Positions 25,718 through 34,775 of a stretch of 64,000 nucleotides of DNA are shown here, one piece after another. The notes beneath the pieces were generated by a model, which had not been told where the DNA came from, did not search any database, and worked only from the letters and a program-made list of their open reading frames with translations. Source of the DNA: an uncultured Caulobacter sp. (GTDB lineage: Bacteria > Pseudomonadota > Alphaproteobacteria > Caulobacterales > Caulobacteraceae); assembly GCA_913776195.1 (NCBI GenBank), contig CAJYMH010000006.1, forward strand, positions 205,631-269,630, read 5' to 3'. The position numbers were made by a program, and so were the translations under genes. Within the stretch, counting starts at the first letter, position 1. Every line of letters starts with the position of its first letter.

Positions 25718-25822
25718 TCTAACAAAGGTCGCGCTGACTCTGCAAGTCATTTGCACCTGCGCCCGCTCGTCGCAGGCCGCCAGGAAGTCGCCGCGGGCGG
25801 CGAAATGAGCTACGGAGCGGCC

Positions 25823-26467
25823 ATGACCGCCGAATGCCGCCTCTATCTGATCACCCCGCCCGCCATCGACGACCTGGCCGCCTTCGGCCGGCTGCTGGCC
25901 GAGGCGCTGGACGCCGGCGACGTGGCCGCCCTGCAGATCCGCCTGAAGGACGTCCCCGACACAGTGATCGAGGCGGCGGTCCACGCCCTATCCCCCATCG
26001 CCCAGGCGCGCGGCGTGGCGGTGATCCTCAATGACCGGCCGGACCTGGCGGCCAAGCTGGGCTGCGACGGCGTGCATGTGGGCCAGGACGACGCAGGCTG
26101 CGCCGAGGCGCGGCGGGTGATGGGGCCTAAGGCCATGGTCGGCGTCACCTGCCATGACAGCCGCCACCTGGCCATGGAGGCCGCCGAGGCTGGGGCCGAC
26201 TACGTGGCGTTCGGGGCGTTCTTCCCCACCGACACCAAGGACGCCTCCACACGGGCCGAGCCGGAAATCCTGTCGATCTGGCAGGAGTTCATGGAGGTCC
26301 CCTGCGTCGCCATCGGCGGGATTGCGGCCGACAACGCCGCCGATCTGGCCGCTGCGGGCGCGGACTTCCTGGCGGTGAGCGCCGGGGTCTGGAAGCACGC
26401 CGACGGCCCGGCCGCCGGGGTGAAGGCTCTCAACGCCGCCATCGCCGAGGGCCTGGCCCGGCGCTGA
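25823..26467 (+). CDS. thiE: Thiamine phosphate synthase (TenI/ThiE family)
   Basis: ThiE joins HMP-pyrophosphate and thiazole phosphate to form thiamine monophosphate. The TIM barrel shows [29 protein letters not shown] (diphosphate-binding), [30 protein letters not shown] and the C-terminal phosphate loop [23 protein letters not shown] 25823 (after CGGAGCG) gives 214 aa; 25751 and 25805 are longer in-frame alternatives. No other thi gene or TPP riboswitch is seen nearby, so TenI-like functions are possible. Confidence 0.85.
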   Translation: MTAECRLYLITPPAIDDLAAFGRLLAEALDAGDVAALQIRLKDVPDTVIEAAVHALSPIAQARGVAVILNDRPDLAAKLGCDGVHVGQDDAGCAEARRVMGPKAMVGVTCHDSRHLAMEAAEAGADYVAFGAFFPTDTKDASTRAEPEILSIWQEFMEVPCVAIGGIAADNAADLAAAGADFLAVSAGVWKHADGPAAGVKALNAAIAEGLARR

Positions 26468-26575
26468 GCCGGCCCACAGCCAAGCTTTCAGACACAATCC
26501 AGACACATTCGTTGCGCGGCTCCACGACCGAGCGTAGCGTCCTCCCATAACAACAAGACTATGGGAGGAGCGGTC

Positions 26576-26983
26576 ATGAGACGGCTCGTGGTGTGTCTGG
26601 TTGGTCTGGCGCTGAGCGCGCCGTTTACGTCCGGGGCCTTGGCCGAGAACTGGCAGCCCGTCCCCGGGGACCCGTCGTTCCGATACGACGCCGACTTCAT
26701 GAAGGTGGACGAGCAAAGCGGCCTAGTGGTGCTGCGCTACGCGTCCGGCGGCAAGGCGGCGCCCTATGCCACCTGGGCGGCGTCCAAGTCCCCGATCATG
26801 ATGTTCGCCATCGACTGCGCGTCGGACGGGGTCATCGACCTGGGCCTCGACTACAAGGGCGACGGCAAGCTGCCCAAGAACTGGCGCGCGGGCCAGAAGG
26901 ACACAGGCATCAGCGCCATTGTCGGCCCGGCCGGAAAGATGGCCTGCGAGAAGAAGGACAGCCTGCCGAAAGGCGCGATGTAG
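26576..26983 (+). CDS. Exported protein of unknown function
   Basis: The 135-aa product has a signal peptide (RRLVVCLVGLALSAPFTSGA, cleavage near ALAEN). The mature part is a small beta-rich domain with ENWQPVPGDPSFRYDADFMK and MMFAIDCASDGVIDLGLDYK; two cysteines (in IDCAS and MACEK) could form a disulfide. This looks like the small surface/periplasmic domain common next to metabolic genes in alphaproteobacteria, but no function is recognised. ATG 26576 follows GGGAGGAG. Confidence 0.6.
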   Translation: MRRLVVCLVGLALSAPFTSGALAENWQPVPGDPSFRYDADFMKVDEQSGLVVLRYASGGKAAPYATWAASKSPIMMFAIDCASDGVIDLGLDYKGDGKLPKNWRAGQKDTGISAIVGPAGKMACEKKDSLPKGAM

Positions 26984-26999
26984 GAAGCCTGTTTCTCCT

Positions 27000-27145
27000 C
27001 CCCTGTAGCGAAGCTTACGGGGGAGGGGGATCGGCGCGCTAGCGACGAGACGGAGGGGGCGTCCGCCTAGCTCCGAGCCCGGTCACGCCCCCTCCACCAC
27101 TTCGTGCCCCCCCCTCCCCCGTTGCACGGGGGAGGGGTGTTTGAG
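27000..27145. repeat. Intergenic inverted repeat, family B
   Basis: C-rich and G-rich arms (CTCCTCCCCTGTAGCG, GGGGGAGGGG, CCCCCCTCCCCCGTTGCAC, GGGGGAGGGG) form two nested hairpins before efp. The internal GCTAGCGACGAGACGGAGGG segment recurs in diverged form in the element at 39,955 and 16,321. Confidence 0.65.
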
Positions 27146-27224
27146 CGCGACCGCAGCCGGCCGCCTTGCTTTCAGGAGGCCTCACCGCTAGTTTCCGCGG
27201 CCAAATTTCCCGGACTCCACACAC

Positions 27225-27791
27225 ATGAAAATCAACGGCAACACCATCAAACCCGGCATGGTGATCCAGCATGACGGCGGCCTGTGGGCCTGCGTCAAGG
27301 CTTCCCACGTGAAGCCGGGCAAGGGCGGCGCCTTCGCCCAGGTCGAGCTGAAGAACCTGATCGACGGCCGCAAGCTGAACGAACGCTTCCGTTCGGAAGA
27401 CAAGGTCGAGCGCGTCACCCTGGAACAGAAGGATCACACCTTCCTGTACCGCGAAGGCGAGATGCTGGTGTTCATGGACGGCCAGTCCTACGAGCAGATC
27501 ACCCTGCATGAGGACTTCGTCGGCGAAGACCGCGTGCCGTGGCTGCAAGACGGCATGACCGTCGTGGTCGAATTCCACGAAGAGCGCGCCATCGGCATCG
27601 AACTGCCGGAACACGTGGTCGTCACCATCGTCGAGGCGGAAGCCACGGTGAAGGGTCAGACCGCTTCGTCGTCCTATAAGCCGGCCAAGGCGGACAACGG
27701 CGTCCGCGTCATGATCCCGCCGTACATGGAAGCCGGCGAGCGCGTCCTGGTCTCGACCGAAACGGGCGAATACGTCCGCCGCGCGGACTAA
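27225..27791 (+). CDS. efp: Elongation factor P
   Basis: EF-P rescues ribosomes stalled on consecutive prolines. The three-domain protein (188 aa) begins [20 protein letters not shown]; the tip of domain I carries Lys33 in [11 protein letters not shown], the residue that is lysylated in many bacteria. The C-terminal domain contains [20 protein letters not shown], close to the family signature. It is followed 5 nt later by suhB. No EpmA/EpmB gene is in view. Confidence 0.96.
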   Translation: MKINGNTIKPGMVIQHDGGLWACVKASHVKPGKGGAFAQVELKNLIDGRKLNERFRSEDKVERVTLEQKDHTFLYREGEMLVFMDGQSYEQITLHEDFVGEDRVPWLQDGMTVVVEFHEERAIGIELPEHVVVTIVEAEATVKGQTASSSYKPAKADNGVRVMIPPYMEAGERVLVSTETGEYVRRAD

Positions 27792-27796
27792 TCGGC

Positions 27797-28594
27797 GTGG
27801 CTACACCTTCCGCCGTCGTCACCGTCATGATCGACGCGGCCCGCAAGGCCGCGCGAGGCCTCTCGCGAGATTTCGGCGAGCTGGGCGAACTGCAGGTCTC
27901 GCGCAAGGGCACGGCCGACTTCGTGTCGGCCGCGGACCTGAAGGCCGAGCAGGTGATCTTCGAGGCCCTGACCAAGGCCCGCCCCGGCTACACCTTCATC
28001 GGTGAAGAGCGCGGTACGATCGAGGGCACCGACAAGACCCACACCTGGATCGTCGATCCGCTGGACGGCACCACCAACTTCCTGCACGCCATCCCGCACT
28101 TCGCGGTGAATATCGCGCTGGAACGCGAGGGCGAGGTCGTGGCCGGCGTCACCTACAACCCGATCAGCAACGACCTGTTCTGGGCTGAAAAGGGCAAGGG
28201 CGCGTACCTGGGTATGGAGAAGCGCCTGCGCGTCGCCGCCCGCCGCACCCTGGAAGACTCCATCCTGGCCACCGGCATCCCGTTCGCGGGCAAGACCGGC
28301 CACGCCACCTTCCTGAAGGAACTGCACCAGATGACCCAGCGGGTCGCCGGCGTGCGCCGCTTCGGTTCGGCGGCCCTGGACCTGGCCTGGGTCGCGGCCG
28401 GCCGTTACGACGGCTACTGGGAGCGCAACCTGAACAGCTGGGACGTCGCGGCCGGGATTCTCATGGTCCGTGAAGCCGGCGGCAAGGTCACCGACCTGTC
28501 CGGCGAGGAAACCAACGTGACCGGCGGCGCCTCGATCCTGGCGTCCAACCTCGACCTGCACCCGCTGGTGCTGGAGAAGCTGAAGGCCGCCTGA
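27797..28594 (+). CDS. suhB: Inositol-1-monophosphatase (SuhB family)
   Basis: A magnesium-dependent phosphatase; SuhB also acts with NusA/NusG in rRNA antitermination in some bacteria. The motifs are GEERG, WIVDPLDGTTNFLHAIPHFA (metal-binding Asp residues) and WDVAAGILMVREAGGKVTDL. The length of 265 aa is normal. The start is GTG at 27797 (VATPSAVVTVMIDAARKAAR), 5 nt after efp, with no clear ribosome-binding site, so it is probably translationally coupled to efp. Confidence 0.93.
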   Translation: MATPSAVVTVMIDAARKAARGLSRDFGELGELQVSRKGTADFVSAADLKAEQVIFEALTKARPGYTFIGEERGTIEGTDKTHTWIVDPLDGTTNFLHAIPHFAVNIALEREGEVVAGVTYNPISNDLFWAEKGKGAYLGMEKRLRVAARRTLEDSILATGIPFAGKTGHATFLKELHQMTQRVAGVRRFGSAALDLAWVAAGRYDGYWERNLNSWDVAAGILMVREAGGKVTDLSGEETNVTGGASILASNLDLHPLVLEKLKAA

Positions 28595-28638
28595 AGCCGA
28601 CTGTGCAGCTGTCATGATCGCCGGCTAAGCTGGCGATC

Positions 28639-29709
28639 ATGACGCTGACCCGCCGCGCGCTCGCCGCCTCCGCCCTCGCCCTGCCCTTCATCGCCGAGAT
28701 GGCGCAGGCCGCTCCCAAGAAACCCATCGTGATCGCCCACCGGGGCGCCAGCGGCGAGCGGCCGGAGCACACCGAGCTGGCCTATCGTCTGGCCGTGGAC
28801 CAGGGCGCCGACTTCATCGAGCCGGACCTGGTGGTCAGCAAGGACGGCCATCTGGTCGTTCGCCACGAGAACGAGATCGGCGGCACCACCGACGTGGAGT
28901 CGCGGCCCGAATTCGCCTCCCGCAAGACCACCAAGCGCATCGACGGCCAGGAGATGACCGGCTGGTTCGCCGAGGACTTCACCCTGGCCGAGCTGAAGAG
29001 CCTGCGCGCCCGCGAGCGGCTGCCGCAGCTGCGGCCCGCCAGCGCCAAGTTCGACGGCCAGGCCCAGATCCTGACCTTCCAGGAAGTGGTCGCCCTGGCC
29101 CGCGCCGAAGGCGCCCGCGTGGGCCGCGTCATCGGGGTCTATCCCGAGATGAAGCACCCGACGTTCCTGGCGTCGATCGGCCTGCCGATCGAGGACCGGA
29201 TGGCCGCGGCCCTGCGCGAGACCGGCCTGGACAGCCCCACCGCCCCGGTCTTCGTCCAGTGCTTCGAGGTGGCGCCGCTGAAGACCATACGCCGCCGGAC
29301 CAACGCTCGGCTGGTTCAGCTGGTGTCGTCCGAGGGCGGCCCGGCGGACGCGCCGGCGACCACCTACGCTCAGATGCTGACGCCGGACGGCCTGAAGACC
29401 ATCGCCAGCTACGCCAGCGGCCTGGGCCCAGAAAAGACCCTGGTCATCCCGCAGAACGAAGAGACCTTGCTTCCGGCCACCAGCCTGGTGAACGACGCCC
29501 ATGCGGCGGGTCTGGTGGTGCATCCCTGGACCGTGCGGGCGGAGAACTACTTCCTGCCCAAGAGCCTGAAGAAGGGCATGGCGATCCGACCGGACTACCA
29601 ACGCCTTCAGGGCGACGTGATCCCAGTGCTGAAGGCGCTGTACGCCGCAGGCGTCGACGGCGTGTTCAGCGACTTCCCCGGCCTGGCGGTTCAGGCGCGG
29701 GACCAGTAG
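28639..29709 (+). CDS. glpQ: Glycerophosphodiester phosphodiesterase, periplasmic
   Basis: The enzyme hydrolyses deacylated phospholipids to glycerol-3-phosphate and alcohol. A signal peptide is present (LTRRALAASALALPFIAEMA, Tat-like with an early RR). The catalytic His is in IAHRGASGERPEHTELAY, with metal ligands in FIEPDLVVSKDGHLVVRHEN. The C-terminal VVHPWTVRAENYF and GVDGVFSDFP complete the TIM barrel. The length of 356 aa fits the GlpQ type. It lies downstream of suhB on the same strand. Confidence 0.92.
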   Translation: MTLTRRALAASALALPFIAEMAQAAPKKPIVIAHRGASGERPEHTELAYRLAVDQGADFIEPDLVVSKDGHLVVRHENEIGGTTDVESRPEFASRKTTKRIDGQEMTGWFAEDFTLAELKSLRARERLPQLRPASAKFDGQAQILTFQEVVALARAEGARVGRVIGVYPEMKHPTFLASIGLPIEDRMAAALRETGLDSPTAPVFVQCFEVAPLKTIRRRTNARLVQLVSSEGGPADAPATTYAQMLTPDGLKTIASYASGLGPEKTLVIPQNEETLLPATSLVNDAHAAGLVVHPWTVRAENYFLPKSLKKGMAIRPDYQRLQGDVIPVLKALYAAGVDGVFSDFPGLAVQARDQ

Positions 29710-29761
29710 ACGGCGGAGGCGCGAACCAGCCACTCTCGTTCCGCCGAATCGGGGGACCAAA

Positions 29762-30436
29762 GTGGCCAAGGCAGCTTCCAAGAGTTTGACGCCGCAACTG
29801 AAGTCGCTGCTGTGGCGGCGCTTCGGCGATCCCGCCCACCCGGCCGAGTGGGACGGCCGGGTCTATGGCGGCGGCAAGATCAGCCAGCGCTTCTGGGAAT
29901 ACTTTCAGACGGTCGAATTGCTGGACCTGAAGCCCGGCGACCGGGTGCTGGACATCGGCGGCGGCTCGCCCGCGACCGGGCTGAGCTTCTTCCCGCGCCT
30001 GCTGGCCGCCACGGGGATCGAGGTCCACGTCCTCGACACCAACTTCGGGACCAAGAGCGACATCCCCGACAATGTGAAGCTGATCGAGGGGCTGGCCGAC
30101 ACCGAGACCCTGGGCCAGGTGCTGCGCGAGGTGAAGCCGTCGCACATCTCCTGCGTCTCGGTGCTGGAGCATGCGACCCACGAGCAGCAGGTGGGCATCT
30201 TCCAGGGGGTCGAGGACGCCTTCGAGGGCGAGGCGTTCGTCACCACCTTCGAGTTCCACGAGACACAGGCGTTCTTCGAGCAGTGCCCGACCACCGAGAC
30301 CTTGTCGCGGGCTGTCTCGGTGCTGAAGCGCTATTATCTGAGCGACATCGAGCGCTCGCCCCTGCATTGCACCAACGCCGTCGTTCAGAACGTGCGGCTC
30401 TGGTATCCGATGGCGGTCCGCTTCCTGAAGGCCTAG
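29762..30436 (+). CDS. SAM-dependent methyltransferase-like protein
   Basis: A class I methyltransferase fold is suggested by GDRVLDIGGGSPATGLSFFP (SAM-binding motif I), VHVLDTNFG (motif II) and SCVSVLEHATHEQQVGIF, the usual bystander motif in small methyltransferases. The length is 224 aa. The substrate is unknown; the N-terminal helical segment LKSLLWRRFGDPAHPAEWDG is not recognised. The start is GTG 29762 after a GGGGGA site. The stop codon shares a CTAG with the stop of the ABC exporter gene on the other strand. Confidence 0.7.
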   Translation: MAKAASKSLTPQLKSLLWRRFGDPAHPAEWDGRVYGGGKISQRFWEYFQTVELLDLKPGDRVLDIGGGSPATGLSFFPRLLAATGIEVHVLDTNFGTKSDIPDNVKLIEGLADTETLGQVLREVKPSHISCVSVLEHATHEQQVGIFQGVEDAFEGEAFVTTFEFHETQAFFEQCPTTETLSRAVSVLKRYYLSDIERSPLHCTNAVVQNVRLWYPMAVRFLKA

Positions 30437-32286
30437 GCTGCCTCGCCGCCGAATTGCAGCTTGGCCAGGCGGGCGTAGAGGCCGCCGCGGGCGGACAGTT
30501 CGGCATGGGAGCCCTGCTCGACCACGCGGCCCTCGTCCATGACCACGATGCGGTCGGCCGCCAGGACGGTGGCCAGGCGATGAGCGATGACCAGGGTGGT
30601 GCGGTCCTTCATGGCCGCGGTCAGGGCGTGCTGCACCAGGCGCTCGTTCTCGGCGTCCAAGGCGCTGGTGGCCTCGTCCAGCAGCAGGATCGGGGCTTGG
30701 CGGACCAGGGCGCGGGCGATGGCCAGACGCTGGCGCTGGCCGCCGGACAGGGTCTTGGCGCGTTCGCCCACGGGGCTGTTGAAGCCCTCGGGCAGGTTGG
30801 CGATGAAGCCCGCGGCCTGGGCGGCCTCGGCGGCGGCGGTCGCCTCGGCGACGGTGGCGCCCTCGCGGCCGAACTGGATGTTGTCCATGGCCGAGCCGGA
30901 GAACAGGGGGCTTTCCTGGGAGACCAGGGCCATGCGGGCGCGCACCTCGGCGGGATCGGCGTCGCGCAGGTCCACCCCGTCCATGCGGATCGCGCCGGAC
31001 TGCGGGTCGTAAAAGCGCAGCAGCAGGCGCAGGACCGTGCTCTTGCCCGCGCCCGAGGGACCGACCAGGGCGACCGTCTCGCCCGGGCGCACGTCGAGGT
31101 CGAAGCCGTTGAGAGCCGGCAGGTCGGGGCGGCCCGGATAGGCGAAGGTGACGCCGCTGAAGGCTATCTCACCGCGAGCCGGGTTGGGCATGGGGACAGG
31201 CCGTTCCGGCGCGGCCACGTTGGGCTTGGCGGCCAGGAGTTCGCCGATGCGCTCCATGGCGCCGGAGGCCTTCTGCACCTCGCCCCAGACCTCGCCGATG
31301 GCGCCGACGGAACCGGCGGCCATGACCGACAGGAAGGCGAACTGCATCAGCGCGCCCCAGGTCATCTCGCCCCGCAGGCCGGCGTTCACGCCCAGCCAGA
31401 AGACGACGACGATGCCGCCGAAGACCAGGCCGATGACCATGGCCGTCATAGTGGCGCGGGCGGTCATCCGGGTCAGGGACATGCGGAAGGTGTCCTCCAC
31501 CGCCTGGCCGAAGCGCGCGCCGGCGCTTTTCTCACGGCCGAAGGCCTGCACCGTCTCAAGCGCGTCCAAGGTCTCGCCGGCATAGCCCACGGCGGAAGCG
31601 AAGCGGTCCTGGGTGGAGGTCGTCAGCTTGCGCACCCGGCGGCCAAAAAGGAACAGCGGCGCCAGGACGAAGGGGAACAGCAGCAGCACCAGGCCCGTCA
31701 GGCGCGGGCTGACCACCATCAGCATGGTCAGGGCCCCGATCAGCATCAGGGTGTTGCGCAGAGCCACGGACACCGAGGTAGTGATCATGTTCTCGACGAT
31801 CTGAATGTCGGTGGTCACCCGAGACAGAACCTCGCCCGTGCGGGTCTTCAGGAAGAATCCGGGATCCAGGGTCAGGACGTGGGAATAGAGGGCCGCGCGC
31901 AGGTCGGCGATGATCCGCTCCCCCGTCTTGGTGACGAAGAAGAATCGCAGGGCCGTGGCCGCCGCCAGGATCAGGGCGTTGGCGCCGATCAGGGCGAACC
32001 AGGGATTGATGCTGGCCGCCGTGGGCTGACCGTTGGTCAGGTGCTCGACCAGCAGGCGCAGAGTGACGGACAGCCCGAGGGTCGCGGCCGTTGAGCACAG
32101 AAGGAAGATCAGGGCGAGGCCCGCGTCTGCCTTGTGAGCGGCCAGGAAGGGCAGTAGACGGCCCAGGGCGCGGACGTTGCGGCTCTTGGCGCGACGCGCC
32201 GCGGCGGCCTGCAGATTCTGGGCGACTTCGGCTCCGGCGCCGGGGCGAGCCCCCGCATCCGTGTCCGTTCCGTTCGCCTCACTCAT
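30433..32286 (-). CDS. ABC exporter, fused membrane and ATPase domains (MsbA-like)
   Basis: A half-transporter of 617 aa: an N-terminal domain of six membrane helices (about 50-330) and a C-terminal ATPase. Walker [10 protein letters not shown] is at 409-417, signature LSGGQRQR at 513-520, Walker [10 protein letters not shown] at 533-541 and the His switch in IAHRLATV. It is close to the lipid/drug exporter type (MsbA, BmrA); which substrate it moves cannot be read from the sequence. ATG 32286 follows AAGAGG. It is divergent from rpmE. Confidence 0.9.
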   Translation of the reverse strand: MSEANGTDTDAGARPGAGAEVAQNLQAAAARRAKSRNVRALGRLLPFLAAHKADAGLALIFLLCSTAATLGLSVTLRLLVEHLTNGQPTAASINPWFALIGANALILAAATALRFFFVTKTGERIIADLRAALYSHVLTLDPGFFLKTRTGEVLSRVTTDIQIVENMITTSVSVALRNTLMLIGALTMLMVVSPRLTGLVLLLFPFVLAPLFLFGRRVRKLTTSTQDRFASAVGYAGETLDALETVQAFGREKSAGARFGQAVEDTFRMSLTRMTARATMTAMVIGLVFGGIVVVFWLGVNAGLRGEMTWGALMQFAFLSVMAAGSVGAIGEVWGEVQKASGAMERIGELLAAKPNVAAPERPVPMPNPARGEIAFSGVTFAYPGRPDLPALNGFDLDVRPGETVALVGPSGAGKSTVLRLLLRFYDPQSGAIRMDGVDLRDADPAEVRARMALVSQESPLFSGSAMDNIQFGREGATVAEATAAAEAAQAAGFIANLPEGFNSPVGERAKTLSGGQRQRLAIARALVRQAPILLLDEATSALDAENERLVQHALTAAMKDRTTLVIAHRLATVLAADRIVVMDEGRVVEQGSHAELSARGGLYARLAKLQFGGEAA

Positions 32287-32401
32287 GACCAACCTCTTGC
32301 CAATACGCCGGGCCTTCTGTATAGCCGCGCGTCTTCGCGGTCAGCCTCTCGGGGCCGACACGACACAAATTTTCACGCCGCTTAGTCGGTTGGATCGCCC
32401 G

Positions 32402-32629
32402 ATGAAACAAGACACGCACCCCGACTATCACTTCATCAACGTCGTCATGACGGATGGCACGTCCTACAAGACCCGTTCGACTTACGGGAAAGAGGGCGCG
32501 ACCCTGAACCTCGACATCGACCCGAAGACCCATCCGGCGTGGACCGGCGGCAACGCCCATCTGCTGGACCGCGGCGGCCGCGTTTCGCGCTTCAACGCGA
32601 AGTTCGCCGGCTTCACGACCAAGAAATAA
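32402..32629 (+). CDS. rpmE: 50S ribosomal protein bL31
   Basis: bL31 sits at the subunit interface near 5S rRNA. The 75-aa sequence ([20 protein letters not shown] ... [12 protein letters not shown]) is the alphaproteobacterial type that lacks the zinc-binding cysteines, so it does not double as a zinc reserve. ATG 32402 was chosen over the upstream in-frame start because it opens the conserved domain. It is followed by a strong terminator. Confidence 0.95.
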   Translation: MKQDTHPDYHFINVVMTDGTSYKTRSTYGKEGATLNLDIDPKTHPAWTGGNAHLLDRGGRVSRFNAKFAGFTTKK

Positions 32630-32664
32630 AACCGATAAGGGCGCGCGAGCGTCCTTGGGGCTGG

Positions 32665-32700
32665 AAAGCCGGCGCGCTGGGAAAGCGCGCCGGCTTTTTC
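32665..32700 (+). terminator. Rho-independent terminator after rpmE
   Basis: A 14-bp stem, AAAGCCGGCGCGCT / AGCGCGCCGGCTTT, with a short loop is followed by TTTTTCG. It is one of the strongest terminators in the window. Confidence 0.92.
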
Positions 32701-32726
32701 GTGTTTGGGGTTCAGCCAAAGAAGGC

Positions 32727-32757
32727 CGCTCATCCCCGCGAAGGCGGGGATGAGCGG
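32727..32757. repeat. Intergenic inverted repeat, family A (perfect copy)
   Basis: CCGCTCATCCCCGCGAAGG followed by CGGGGATGAGCGG forms an almost perfect palindrome with about 12 paired bases per arm, between rpmE and rcdA. It is the cleanest copy of the family. Confidence 0.8.
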
Positions 32758-32764
32758 ATGAAAC

Positions 32765-33292
32765 TCAGGACGCCTTGCCGAAGACGTCCTGCAGGCGGGT
32801 GAACTGCGATAGGACGGGGTTGGGGGCTTCGACGGCGGCTTCGCCGTCCACGTACATGCGCTGGTCCAGGTGGCGGACGCGCTCGTAGAGACGCTCGGAG
32901 CGGCCGACCAGTTCGATGAGGCTGGAGGGCAGGCCCTCGTGCTCGGGAATTTCGGCGGTCTGGTTCACGGCCTCGTCGCCGACGCGGTAGCGCGGTTCGC
33001 AGGCGGCGGACGGCTCCATGTCGCCTTCGCGCACGGCGCGCTGCACCAGCAGCCAGGAGGCGACCTGCATCAAACGCGTGGTCAAGCGCATGCTTTCGGC
33101 CGCGTAGGCCAGGGCCGCGTTACGCGACAGCATGCGGGAGTCCTGGCGACCGACGCCGTCGAGATAGGCGGCGCAGACCTCGACCAGCTCCATGCCTTCC
33201 TCGAAGGTCTTGTCGAACAGCTCGGAGCGGGCGAAATCCTCGATCACGCCAGCCCTCCAGACCGTCGACGCCGCCGTGGGCGCATCACTCAT
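32765..33292 (-). CDS. rcdA: Regulator of CtrA degradation RcdA (DUF1465)
   Basis: RcdA is a ClpXP adaptor in Caulobacter that, together with CpdR and PopA, drives the degradation of the cell-cycle regulator CtrA at the stalked pole. The 175-aa protein has the typical helical bundle (FARSELFDKTFEEGMELVEV, RMLSRNAALAYAAESMRLTT) and a polar C-terminal tail. ATG 33292 is chosen; 33310 is a longer alternative. The DUF1192 gene next to it and the presence of cpdR in the same window fit the family assignment. Confidence 0.9.
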   Translation of the reverse strand: MSDAPTAASTVWRAGVIEDFARSELFDKTFEEGMELVEVCAAYLDGVGRQDSRMLSRNAALAYAAESMRLTTRLMQVASWLLVQRAVREGDMEPSAACEPRYRVGDEAVNQTAEIPEHEGLPSSLIELVGRSERLYERVRHLDQRMYVDGEAAVEAPNPVLSQFTRLQDVFGKAS

Positions 33293-33381
33293 TGGAATCA
33301 TAGCCCTCAACCAGGTCGCGGCACACTAATGGCCGCATCGGACCCATGGGTGCAACGCCCGTGCCAGAACTATCCAGAGGT

Positions 33382-33591
33382 TCAATCGTCGCGGAGGCCG
33401 CCGAACAGTGCGTCGGCGGCGGCGCGGCCGGCCTGTTTCTTTTCGAGATGCAGGCGCGTTCGCACGATTTCCGTCTCCAGGGTGGCGATGCGGTCCTGAA
33501 GGTCCGCGACCCCCAGCAGCTCCAGATCCTCCCTCATGGCCTCGTTCAGGGCGTCTCCGCGTGCGCGACGGGGTTCGACCGGCTCATCCAT
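33382..33591 (-). CDS. DUF1192 family small protein
   Basis: A 69-aa protein with a conserved helical core: GVADLQDRIATLETEIVRTR followed by LHLEKKQAGRAAADALF. Short proteins of this type sit next to rcdA in many alphaproteobacteria; the function is not known. The coiled-coil build suggests a partner protein. It is on the same strand as rcdA, 89 nt upstream of it. Confidence 0.75.
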   Translation of the reverse strand: MDEPVEPRRARGDALNEAMREDLELLGVADLQDRIATLETEIVRTRLHLEKKQAGRAAADALFGGLRDD

Positions 33592-33661
33592 GGCTCGCCT
33601 CCGCTTGTGGGGGCGCTATGAGAGCCCTAGCTAGGACCGAACGCAAGCTTTGGAGGGCGCT

Positions 33662-34639
33662 GTGAGCAACGAGACCATGACCGCGATCGCGGTGGAGAAC
33701 GGCTCCGGCCCGGCGGAAGCGCTGAAGCCGGTCTCCCTGCCCCGTCCCGTTCCCAAGGCGGGCGAAATCCTGATCCGGGTCACCGCCGCCGGGGTGAACC
33801 GTCCCGATCTGCTACAGCGGCTGGGCGCCTATCCGCCGCCGCCGGGGGCGCCGGACACCCTGGGCCTGGAGGTCGCAGGCGAGGTGGTGGTCGGGGCCGG
33901 GCGCTGGAAGGTCGGGGACAAGGTCTGCGCCCTGCTGGGCGGGGGCGGTTATGCGGAATACGCGGTCGTGGACGCGCGCCACGCCCTGCCGATCCCCGAC
34001 GGCCTGAGCCTGGTCGAGGCGGCGGCCCTGCCCGAGACCGTGTTCACCGTCTTCGCCAATGTGTTTGAGCATGGAGCGCTGAAGGCCGGCGAGACGCTGC
34101 TGGTCCACGGCGCGACGTCGGGCATCGGGACGACGGCGATCCAGATGGCCAAGGCGGCCGGCGCCAGGGTGATCGCCACGGCTCGCGGCGCCGACAAGGC
34201 GGCGGAGGCCAAGGCCCTGGGCGCCGACATCGCCGTGGACGCCAAGACCGAGGACTTCGCCGAGGTCGCCAAGGCGGCCGGCGGGGTCGATGTGGTGCTG
34301 GACATGGTCGGCGCCAGCTATTTCGACCAGAACCTGGACGCCCTGAAGACCGGCGGGCGGATCGTCTACATCGCCAGCCTGGGCGGCGGGACGCTGAACG
34401 TTCCGGTCTTCGGCCTGATGCGAAAGCGCGCGGTGCTGACCGGTTCGACCCTTCGCCCACGCGACGCCGACGAGAAGGCGCGGCTGACCGCCGAGATCGA
34501 GCGCATCGTCTGGCCGTGGGTGGAGCGCGGCCTGCTGAAGCCGCGCATCGACGCCACGTTTGCATTGACCGAGGCGGCCAAGGCGCACGCGCATCTGGAA
34601 GCGGGAAGCCATGTGGGGAAGGTCGTGCTGACGACCTGA
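33662..34639 (+). CDS. NAD(P)H quinone oxidoreductase (PIG3/zeta-crystallin group of MDR enzymes)
   Basis: A medium-chain reductase without the structural zinc site. The N-terminal catalytic fold includes AAGVNRPDLLQRLGAYPPPP and GLEVAGEVV; the nucleotide-binding domain has the LLVHGATSGIGTTAIQMAKA motif. The C-terminal AHAHLEAGSHVGKVVL is typical of the PIG3 group. GTG 33662 is chosen because GGAGG lies 7 nt before it; ATG 33677 and 33650 are less likely. The likely product is a soluble quinone reductase of 325 aa. Confidence 0.88.
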   Translation: MSNETMTAIAVENGSGPAEALKPVSLPRPVPKAGEILIRVTAAGVNRPDLLQRLGAYPPPPGAPDTLGLEVAGEVVVGAGRWKVGDKVCALLGGGGYAEYAVVDARHALPIPDGLSLVEAAALPETVFTVFANVFEHGALKAGETLLVHGATSGIGTTAIQMAKAAGARVIATARGADKAAEAKALGADIAVDAKTEDFAEVAKAAGGVDVVLDMVGASYFDQNLDALKTGGRIVYIASLGGGTLNVPVFGLMRKRAVLTGSTLRPRDADEKARLTAEIERIVWPWVERGLLKPRIDATFALTEAAKAHAHLEAGSHVGKVVLTT

Positions 34640-34732
34640 CGTTTCAGAGGCCAAGGCGTTGAAAAACCTGACCGAGCCTGCCTGAACCCTTTGCTTCGTC
34701 ATGGAAGCCCAGTATATGTGTGATCCAATACC

Positions 34733-34754
34733 CGCCCGGCCGAAAGGCCGGGCG
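34733..34754 (+). promoter_or_regulatory. Stable hairpin in the leader of trcR
   Basis: CGCCCGGCC-GAAA-GGCCGGGCG is a perfect 9-bp stem closed by a GNRA-type tetraloop, 21 nt before the trcR start codon and just ahead of its ribosome-binding site. There is no T-run, so it may affect mRNA stability or translation rather than termination. Confidence 0.55.
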
Positions 34755-34775
34755 CCGTCATTTCTGGAGGGTCTC

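Noticed and set aside
25700..25822. A TPP riboswitch before thiE
   Set aside because: The leader lacks the CUGAGA and other conserved THI-box stretches and is too short.
30500..32094. A long plus-strand frame opposite the ABC exporter gene
   Set aside because: It is antisense to an exporter with all ATPase motifs; the translation is low-complexity (Gly, Gln, His, Arg) with no domain, as expected from GC-rich antisense frames.
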